DNA from: Gnetum montanum
Lineage: Eukaryota > Streptophyta > Gnetopsida > Gnetales > Gnetaceae
DNA length: 64,000 nt
Direction of reading: 5' to 3'
NCBI GenBank assembly: GCA_015680685.1
Contig: MNCI01008086.1
Coordinates: forward strand, 1,122,679 to 1,186,678
Shown: positions 56,511 through 64,000 of the stretch, piece after piece
Layout of the letters: each line of letters begins with the position of its first letter
Numbering within the stretch: the first letter of the stretch is position 1
Notes under the pieces: model-generated
The model's database searches: none
The model's input: only the letters and a program-made list of their open reading frames with translations
What the model was told of the DNA's origin: nothing
Translations under genes and position numbers: made by a program

Positions 56511-56759
56511 AACTTTTTGGCATTATGACCTTTACCATTAAACTTGAGGTTGAATTCTATTGTAAAATGTGAGGTTTGTAGTTTGTGAGCTGTAATCTCA
56601 CACATTTCAACTTTTTGAGGCTAAAAAAATGTCTCATAAGTTGTTATAGCCTTACTTCCTAGGTGGAAAAGGTTATGCCATGTCTATATTTGGGCTTAGG
56701 AAGGCTGAAACTGCCTTGGGAAATACCAAATTTGGCATTTTCATGGGTTTTACATGAAA

Positions 56760-58440
56760 CATAACCACAACTACGCTGGAACCACCTGCACCCAGCATTG
56801 GAGTTGTAGAATTTTCATTTTCTCAGTAATGGCCAATCTAGTTACCAAAATCCTAGCATGGATGCCGCAATGGCCAACATGGCTCCTCAAAGTTAACATG
56901 GATGCAACAATTTCAACAAGGATGTGACATTCTCATCATGGCCTCATAAAGCCAGCATTATAGCAATTGGGGTTTTGTTTCTCCATAGTGTTAGTGTTGC
57001 TTCAATAATTCAAGCACAATTCAAATAACACTAGCATAGTTGGGTGAAGCTAGCATAGTTAAAAAAGTTTGTTTACTATTTATGGTATCCAACATGGTTT
57101 TGGTGGCCTAAGTGCATCAAAATTTACCATAAATGGAAAAATACATTGGAAATAATGGCCTATCACACCTACAAATTACATCAATATGTCAGCAAACATT
57201 GCAGAAAATTTGCAACAACAAATTGAACACTAGCAACCCATTTAAATCAAATTTCAACACTTTAAAAGGACTTGTTGACAAATTGGCAGTTATTTGGGCA
57301 TTAGAGTCTCTTAGCATAGTACCATTACAACAAAAAGTTATGTAATTACCTTACCACCTTTAAAACTAATGCTACACATACCTTACCCCCTTGGGATCCT
57401 AAGTCAAATTGTTCCACCTGGAATTTTTGATTTTATAACATTGAATTTTTTAGGCATTACAATTTCTAGTGCTAAAAGGAGGGCCTCTACCTAAATTCTT
57501 CACCCAATCCTGCTTTTCCCTTTTCAAAAATAATTTTTGAAAAGTAAAAACCTTTGAATCGACATTAAAACCCTCTAAACTTTGTCAAGAAAAACAACTT
57601 TGCCATCCATCCTCCTACAACTAATACCTAGCATGGTTGTTACAATCAGTTTGGGTGTTTTTGTGAAATTCATAACAGTTGCTAGACTTTTGGAAGCCAA
57701 CATAGTTTTTCAAAACACCTGCAATATTTGGTTGTTAAAACTTGGCCTTGGGTTTTCCAAAGACTAGCATACCTTTCCATCACCCATCTCCTACTGTGAA
57801 TTTTTTCATCAGATCTCTTGGCAAAACCAATTCTTCTTTCCCCCTTTACCAAATCACCCAGCATAGTTTTGGTGAATCAATTACATTTTTCATCACGACA
57901 TAGCCCCAATGTACTTATCCATAAAAGGAAAATATATCAACATCTCTTAACAAGGTAAACCAAAAACTTATTCTTTTTGTCACCAGTGTATTTTTGAAAA
58001 AATACCAGCATATCTTTCCAAAACTTAACATCTTACCAACAACCATTTTTTCATATTTAAATTTTCACAACTACTAGACTTTTAAAGCCCAACATAAAAA
58101 CTATAGCAAGTTTTGTTTTATTTTTTAATTTTCAAACAATTTCCCAACATATACAACTGCAACAAGTTTGGCCATCCACTAATTTTTTTTATTTTCTATT
58201 TTTGTCATGTGTTGGACTTTTTAAAGGCTAACAAAACTTGAACTTTAAAATTTCACAAAATTGGGTTTTAGGTATGCACAAAAATGTTAGCATAGTTTTT
58301 TCTTGCCAACTTAGTTTTACAAAGCCCAACTTACTTTTTGCTAGCCCAGGTTAGGCCCCAGGTTAGGTTTACAAAGCCTAGCTTAGTTGTATAACACCTA
58401 GCATAATTTTTGCTAGCCCAACATTGTTTGGTTGGTACTA
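56760..58440. repeat. Region of dispersed short repeats (CCAACATAGTTTT type)
   Basis: Phrases such as CCAGCATAGTTTTGG, CCAACATAGTTTTTC and CCTAGCTTAGTTGT recur at irregular intervals. A clear short tandem TAGCCCAGGTTAGGCCCCAGGTTAGG lies at about 58341-58370. No ORF. It could be a very decayed relative of the hairpin arrays or the leader of element K. Confidence 0.5.
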
Positions 58441-58489
58441 ATTAATGTCTTTTCATAAATCAACTATTTTACCAATAGACCTTACATAC

Positions 58490-60100
58490 ATGGCCTCCAA
58501 CAAAGATGGAGTTTGTGTCTATGACCCGAAAGACCCCATGGTCTTAGAACAAAGACAATCATTCTGACAAAGGGGTAAAAATCTAGATTTCACAGTCATC
58601 AATGAGGAGTTCTACAACTTCCTCTATGCCAAGATGCAAGCTGGTCTCTTGATACCATGCTCTGAACCTAACACTAAGCATTAATTAGAAATTACACATC
58701 AGAATGGGAAAGAATACAGCTCATCCCCTTATGACCAAATACTCCTTAGCAACTTTTATGCACAAATGCTCATACAACTCATAGAGGTTGATGAGTTTAG
58801 TGAGAAAATTAGCTTGGAGGATCACCAAGAAGAGCATAATGAGTTTGAGGTCAAACTGGAGACAAACACCTTCATCAAGAATCTTTTCTAATGTTTGGCT
58901 TCCCAAACAACTGCCCCTAGCTCCACGTCTCTTGCCTCATCAATGGAACAAGTCCCTCAACCCAATTGCCCTCCAATCCATCCTACCATGTTTGGGTCTA
59001 TGCCCATTATTATCACACACCAAGCACAACATGTGTCTCAATCCACATCCTTATTCTCATCCATGCCCTTTGCAATAAAACCTTGTCCCATGCACCTAGC
59101 CCTGGTGATGTCTACCTCATTGTCTTCCTTTGTCATGCTAGCAGGCCCCTCATTGAGGCCCTAAACAACATGAGCCTCTCATACTCCCTTTGCTCCCTTT
59201 GTAATAGATATTCTAATGTAAACCTATTTCTACTTATTCAATGCACCTACCATAGTGATCATTCAACCTCTTCCATATGTATCAATACCAATCACATAAC
59301 CTCAAGTCACTCAACTCCTTTCTCAACCATCGATATAAGCATTGTAGCCTATAAGGATGCACCAAGGCTTGGATCATACCTTCCAAATGATCCAAGACCT
59401 TACTGAAGAGCTGTGAAAACTCAAGGCTAATACAACTCAGATGGTCAAGGTTCTAGACTTTTATGGACATCCTTATAAACTTACCTATGGGCATGCTTAC
59501 ACCAAACTTCACCAAATATAATGGTGAAGGGGATCCAAATGCACATCTAGTCACCTTCTAGTCTGAGTGCCTCTTCTTGCAAGCTTGTCCACATATGATA
59601 TTAAGGATTTTCCCTATGTCCCTCAAGGATAAGGCTCTAGATTGGTACCAAACCTTACCTAGAGGTTCCATCTTTTTCCTTGAGGACCTAATAAACCAAT
59701 TTGTCAACTGCTTTAGATACAACTTAAAGCAAGATGCCACATTGGATCAACTAATGAAGGTGAAGCAAGGGCCACTTAAACCAATCAAAAGGTTCATTCA
59801 AATATGGAACTTAACACTTAACGAGATTCCAAAACCTATCTCTAAAACTCGCCTCTTGGTCATCTACAAGGAAGCAATGAATGACTTCATTAATTCAAAG
59901 CTCTACTACTTAGAGTCCCAGTCACTAAGCCAAGCCTTCTCATAAACTAAGAACATTGAAGAGGCAAGTGAGGCTAGTAACAATCCAGCCTATGTGGCAT
60001 ATAAAAACCAACATACAAGTAGGGATACAATACAACTAGGCAAGAACATATGACTGTGGTTGTCGTATTCAAGAAGTCAAAACAAGTAGAGAGGTAGGGA
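58490..60100 (+). pseudogene. gag: Gypsy Gag (K), Tat-like
   Basis: ATG at 58490 (MASNKDG). An N-terminal region with a Pro-rich stretch (58895-59160) follows, then about 59490-59945: LTPNFTKYNGEGDPNAHLVT, ECLFLQACP, LKDKALDWYQTLPRGSIFF, LEDLINQFVNCFRYNLKQDA, LDQLMKVKQGPLKPIKRF and YYLESQSLSQAF. These are the Retrotrans_gag hallmarks: HL-x3-F, AL-WYQ-LP-SI, F-x2-F. The 122-residue run 59577-59945 is the longest open capsid piece. It is matched by L gag on the other strand. Start to stop would be about 540 codons; at least six stops or shifts are present. Confidence 0.75.
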
Positions 60101-61344
60101 TCACCACCTCACAACACATCTTTCAACTCATTGCAGCCATCCACTTCCTACATCCCAAATCAACCAAGACCAAACTTTGGATGAAAGGATAGGTCTAAGT
60201 ACACAAGGTTACCTATGATGCCCTCTGAACTTTTAGAATAGTTACTTAAGAATAACCATATACAACATCAGCAAGTGTTTAAGGAGGCCTATAAGAGGCA
60301 TGATCATCTTTGTGATATAGCTTGAGATCCAACGATAGTAACCAAGGATGATCCCAAGCTACCAAAGTACTTCATACTGGATAGTTGTTCCAATTATTGT
60401 CAAATGGTCGGTCATAACACCAATTTTTTCCTAGCATTAAAGGATGACTTCCAGAAGATGATAAACTATGGAGAGTTGGTGTTGAATAAGCCCAACTCTC
60501 TAAGAGCTGATAACAATTCTTACACTACAACCTCATTCACAAAAATCAAACTATCTAACCCTCCTAGGGAACCATTTGTTATCAAAGTGCCACTATAATC
60601 CCAAAATAAAAAATCTATAGAGCCCTTTGTTGTACGAGTACCACCTCCTTTAGCTCCTAAGAATCCTTGCATCATATGTGTCACACCTTTAGTAGCATCA
60701 ACTTCATAACCAAGACCATGATTTACTGATACTCCAAAGCCTAGGAAACCATTTATTATTTGAGTCCCTCCATCTTCAGTGAGCAAACCTATGACAACCC
60801 ATGATCAAAGCCCACATATAGTGGCCAACCACTTAACCATTAGCATGAAACCATCATTGCAACAATGATGAGAACAACCTATTACCAAATCAACAACAAA
60901 TCCCACTAAAGATGACCAATAATAAAAGGCTTTAAAATGAACTAATTTGCGTAGACCTACATCAAGATCAGGTATACCTATGAACAATGGGCCTAAGGTA
61001 CATACAGTAAAACTTAAGCCATAAACTCTAGGAAGAATGGAGGAAGTTAAAACCACTAAGGTTGAAAGGTTACATGCCAAGGGAAAGAGTTTCCTTGCAA
61101 TAATGGAGTAAGCCAAATGGTCATTAAAATAAAAGAACCCATCACCGAACTTGTACAACTTGGTCATAACCTCTCTTTCTCATAAGGACACAATAGCTTA
61201 AGTGTTGACTTCTACCCCTGTGAGCATAGACATGCTCGCCAACAAAGAATCAACCCACTCTATCATTGAGCAAGCATCACTTAGGGAAAATGGGCATCAA
61301 CACATGCTCAACTTTTGTGATAGTGAGGTGAATATTGACTCTTG
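60101..61344 (+). pseudogene. K Gag-protease spacer, decayed
   Basis: Contains proline-rich repeats of the PREPFVIKVP / IEPFVVRVPP / PRKPFII-x-VPP type (60560-60775), also in L, plus broken coding sequence. A conserved YFILDSCSNYCQMVGHNTN stretch lies near 60369-60425. No full zinc knuckle is seen. Confidence 0.55.
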
Positions 61345-62000
61345 AAATGGATAAGTGTTATCTACTCCTCTCCTCATTATAATACGTGTTCGTAAGTACA
61401 AGGTTCATTGTGTTCATGTGGATGATGGGGTAATAACTAATGTAGTACCATTTTCTATTGTTGAAAAACTAGGCTTAACTGAGAACATTCAAGAAACCAC
61501 TACCTTTGCACACAAGTCATTTAATCATTCACAAGTAGCAGTGTGAGGTTCCATCTCCTTGGATTTCATGGCTAGTGAACAATTCCCTACATCCACTAAC
61601 TTCCTAATGGTTGAAGAGACAGCCAACTTCAATTGATCCTAGGAAGACCATGATTAGCTAAGCTTCATGCAATATCATCTCCTATACATCAGAAGATTCA
61701 CTTGCTCTATGAGGGAGGGGAAATTATCATTTGTGGTGACAACATGTCACTACCTTTGGTTAACTATGTCAACATCAACCAAGGTTTAGAGTTGGAGTTT
61801 CAAGAGGAAACTCTCAATACTCAAACTAGAACCACCAATAACAAGGATAATAACGATGCTAGCAATATCAACTCTGTGACATGGGTTGGTCAACAAAAAT
61901 GCATGCAACTTGCCTTGCTAAACAAGGGGGATGATGAGCATAAGACCATGAAAAAGGGATTTAGTGATCTATCAAAGATCTAACAACAAGTTTGTAATAA
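61345..62000 (+). pseudogene. Gypsy aspartic protease (K), decayed
   Basis: 61355-61546 reads LLIIIRVRKYKVHCVHVDDG followed by VITNVVPFSIVEKLGL; the active-site triad DSG has become DDG (GATGATGGG, 61421-61429). The second signature LGRP-x-LAKL is at about 61636-61662 with TGG changed to a stop. 61702-61983 continues with IIICGDN and an acidic tail. It matches the protease-plus-linker of plant Gypsy pol. Sequence beyond 62000 is no longer pol. Confidence 0.7.
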
Positions 62001-62098
62001 ATGTTGCATCCCTTCTTTGGTTAATGGTCGTTTGTTAACCTTTGCAAAATTATATCATATTTCACTATTGATTTTATCCTTATATGCTCTTTCAAGTG

Positions 62099-62316
62099 TG
62101 ATGGAACACGATATCGCATCCACAGTGATATTGCATCCCATCGCCAAGTCTATAAATAAGAGGCGGCTCTCCCTTGTTTCTCCATCTAGATCTAGACCCT
62201 TAGCAAAACTCTGGCAGTTTTACCTCTCTAGAGATAGAATAATTTCCATGTGCCCGTAGTAGGAGCTCCAAAGTGAACAGATCTTTATTCAAGAAAATAT
62301 TGTACCTGAACACAAG
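62099..62316 (+). repeat. Athila-like LTR, first 218 bases, plus orientation
   Basis: Starts TGATGGAACACGATATCG and matches the reverse complement of the H LTR start (63156 downwards), including TATAAATA at 62151-62158 and the CTCTAGAGATAGAATA block. It ends at CACAAG where the H LTR inserts in opposite orientation. Confidence 0.75.
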
Positions 62317-62436
62317 TGATGAATGGCGAGGTACCCCTACACTCAACCATATGAAACGAGTGTAGCATGTGCGATCTGGTCGAACTCCACAGACTAAGTG
62401 CCTACATGCCCCATGGAACACTTGGGGTTAATCATT

Positions 62437-62536
62437 CGTTGTCCTCCCAAACTTACTTGTAGTTGTCACGATGTATGGTTAAGTAAGTTCGTTGTCCTCC
62501 CAGACTTACTTGTAGTTGTCATGATGTATGGTATAT
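62437..62536. repeat. 53-bp tandem duplication inside the H LTR
   Basis: CGTTGTCCTCCCA begins at 62437 and again at 62490; the second copy is nearly complete, with few differences. The E1 LTR fragment ends near this place. Confidence 0.8.
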
Positions 62537-63034
62537 GATTTTTATATCTTTTTATGTTTTATGTCTCCTATGCTAACAAGGTGAAGGGTTGAGAAACTAA
62601 GTACTAATTCTAACTAATGACTAAGTCTAAATTAACCTAGCATCAGCATCCGTTCCCACTTACCGTACACACCCTGAACTGATGCAACTGCGACTACCAA
62701 ATGCTAATCATTGTTGGATCACCACGTGTAATGCATGTGCTCGAAGTGGTCGTATTGAGGCACTTAACTAGGAGGAAAGGGTTGATAGAATCTAATCTAG
62801 CCTAAGTGCAATGAGCAGCTGATTCCTTGANAGAAGTTTATCTTTATTACCGTACACAACTTGTGTTCAGGTACAATGTTGCTTAAATAAAGATATGTTC
62901 ACTTTAGGACTCCTACTGCGAGCACATGGAAAATATTCTATCTCTAGAGTGATCAATCTACCATAGTTTCCCTGCTTCTAGCCCAGGATGAGAAAACAAG
63001 GGAGAGCTACCTCTTATTTATAGACTTTGTGGCA

Positions 63035-63150
63035 GACCATGATATCGCGCAAGCAATATCGCAAGGGACGACGCAATATCGCGTACGTGATATCACATGG
63101 GATGCGATATCGCAATTGTCGTGATATCACGGCCTATGCGATATCACATC
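63035..63150. promoter_or_regulatory. GCGATATCGC palindrome cluster in the H LTR U3
   Basis: Seven or so copies of a ten-base palindrome or its variants (GATATCGCG, CAATATCGC, GTGATATCAC, GCGATATCGC, GCGATATCAC) in about 115 bases, just upstream of the TATA box on the minus strand. The LTR fragment at 5464-5560 has the related TCGATATCGA. Confidence 0.6.
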
Positions 63151-63156
63151 TCATCA

Positions 63157-64000
63157 TACCTCCATGACTAAATGAAAGCTCGTCCTCGAGTTCCTTACAA
63201 TAATATCGGGAAGGTATGGGATTATTAAGGGGAATGGAACTAATGGGATGACATGTGAACGGATCATCATTACAAGACTTGACAAAACTGGTGTTCATGA
63301 CAACAAGAGTGAACACCTTATTACATTGACATCAAGCCTTAGTTGGCAGCTGAGAGAGAAGAGAGAAAGAAGTGTTGCTGCTGCCAATGCCAAGATTTCA
63401 TCTTTCATTGTCCATCTGTAAGCACGCCATTGATCTTGCTCCTTGCATAGCTGCTTCCAGCATGGCTCCATTCCAAGTGTTTGCTCCAGATCCAATCCGT
63501 TGTTCTATGATCACCATCTGCACGTACAACATAATCATATATTAGCAAGGGTAAATGAATCATCATGTAATTAATACCTTGCTTCGGTATAAGTCCATTG
63601 GCTGGGTTGTGGTATGGCTTATTATGGTCTGGAGATATATTAATGATGACTACCGAAGGTGTAGGGGTTATGAAAGAATTAAAAACATTCGAGGCTAAGA
63701 CAAAATCGAAAAAAATCAAGCCCCATACCCCCATGACTAATCGCGAACCTCCGGTAGCATTAGAATGGAGAAAGAAAAGGAGTAAGAAAGATAGATAAAA
63801 AGGGACAACTATGGCATCGATGAAATGGATGTCAAGATGGAAATGAACAAAATAAAATTAATTGCAAAATGTTAAGGGAAAGAATTTAACTAATGCTCCA
63901 AATAGGAATGTCAATGGGTCCTCCCCAAAGCAAGCTCATGCCCTTAATGCCCTGACAAACCCACATTCAAAGAGTCCGTAGGCTCCAGGAATGTCATTTG
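63157..64000 (-). mobile_element. H: Athila-like element, 3' internal region, continuing out of the window
   Basis: In reverse it is collinear with E1 3925-4626 with scattered differences. It includes the purine tract ATGGAGGTA next to the LTR (63165-63157) and an internal ATGGGGGTA copy (about 63736-63728). No protein is supported; the open runs on both strands are shared non-coding sequence. The gag of H should lie right of 64000. Confidence 0.75.

Larger units (their letters stand above)
62317..63156 (-). repeat. 3' LTR of element H (840 bp)
   Basis: Plus strand TGATGAATGGCGAGG to CTCATCA. It cuts the plus-orientation LTR at 62316. It still holds many CpG and GATATCGC palindromes, so it looks younger than the other LTRs. 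TATAAATA on minus at 63022-63015. One N at 62831. Confidence 0.85.

Noticed and set aside
63405-63798. Frames of 109 and 66 residues on opposite strands near the window end
   Set aside because: The collinear sequence in E1 (about 4130-4510, reversed) has these frames broken, and the region is the non-coding 3' part of the element.
1-64000. tRNA, rRNA, snRNA or bacterial-type operon features
   Set aside because: No cloverleaf-like box A/box B pairs, rRNA blocks or prokaryotic gene clusters were seen on either strand by eye.

Overview
This window is repeat-derived intergenic DNA from a seed plant with a large, transposon-packed genome. I see no intact host gene, rRNA, tRNA or prokaryotic feature. 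Almost everything is long terminal repeat (LTR) retrotransposon sequence of the Ty3/Gypsy and Ty1/Copia classes. It is AT-rich, very poor in CpG and full of in-frame TAG stops where glutamine (CAG) is expected, which fits long-term cytosine methylation and deamination. The old, slowly removed, deeply nested elements would suit a conifer or other gymnosperm, or a giant-genome monocot. That is inference; no host gene fixes the species.

Left block (1-22977) is a nest. An Athila-like Gypsy element (E1, plus strand, gag and protease only) enters from the left, followed by an assembly gap and two LTR pieces in opposite orientation. These sit in ORF2 of Copia-like element A (minus strand). A is inserted in the gag of B (plus), B in ORF2 of C (plus), and C in the 3' ORF of Gypsy element F (plus). 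B also carries a 2.4-kb insertion with an exact 192-bp tandem array. A, B, C and D (46620-51090) are one family: initiator-Met-tRNA primer site, two-knuckle Gag, a second ORF resembling the putative plant transposon protein family, and no polymerase between them. The LTR promoter region and the stretch just upstream of ORF2 share clusters of an 8-bp motif, AGAYRTCT.

Middle (22978-46619): a Copia integrase/reverse transcriptase fragment; a Gypsy pol on the minus strand (J: integrase 27772-28340, RNase H, reverse transcriptase) whose reverse transcriptase is split by an 8.3-kb Athila-like element N (30001-38328, with target duplication and three LTRs); a degenerate 9-12 bp minisatellite; a second ~192-bp array of hairpin-bearing repeats (39770-41420); a decayed fragment resembling an FCP1/NLI-interacting-factor phosphatase (43352-43795); and a multi-exon-looking decayed ORF.

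Right (46620-64000): Copia-like element D, a Gypsy gag on the minus strand (L, perhaps the 5' part of J), an LTR shared between L and another copy's 3' ORF (G), a repeat-rich stretch, a Gypsy gag and protease on plus (K), a truncated LTR, and the 3' end of a younger Athila-like element H leaving the window. H is an inverted relative of E1 (about nine bases in ten identical by eye).

The most interesting material is the pol-less Copia-like family with a possible internal promoter for ORF2, the hairpin-preserving ~192-bp arrays, and the possible captured phosphatase gene. All boundaries were read by eye and are approximate unless termini are stated.
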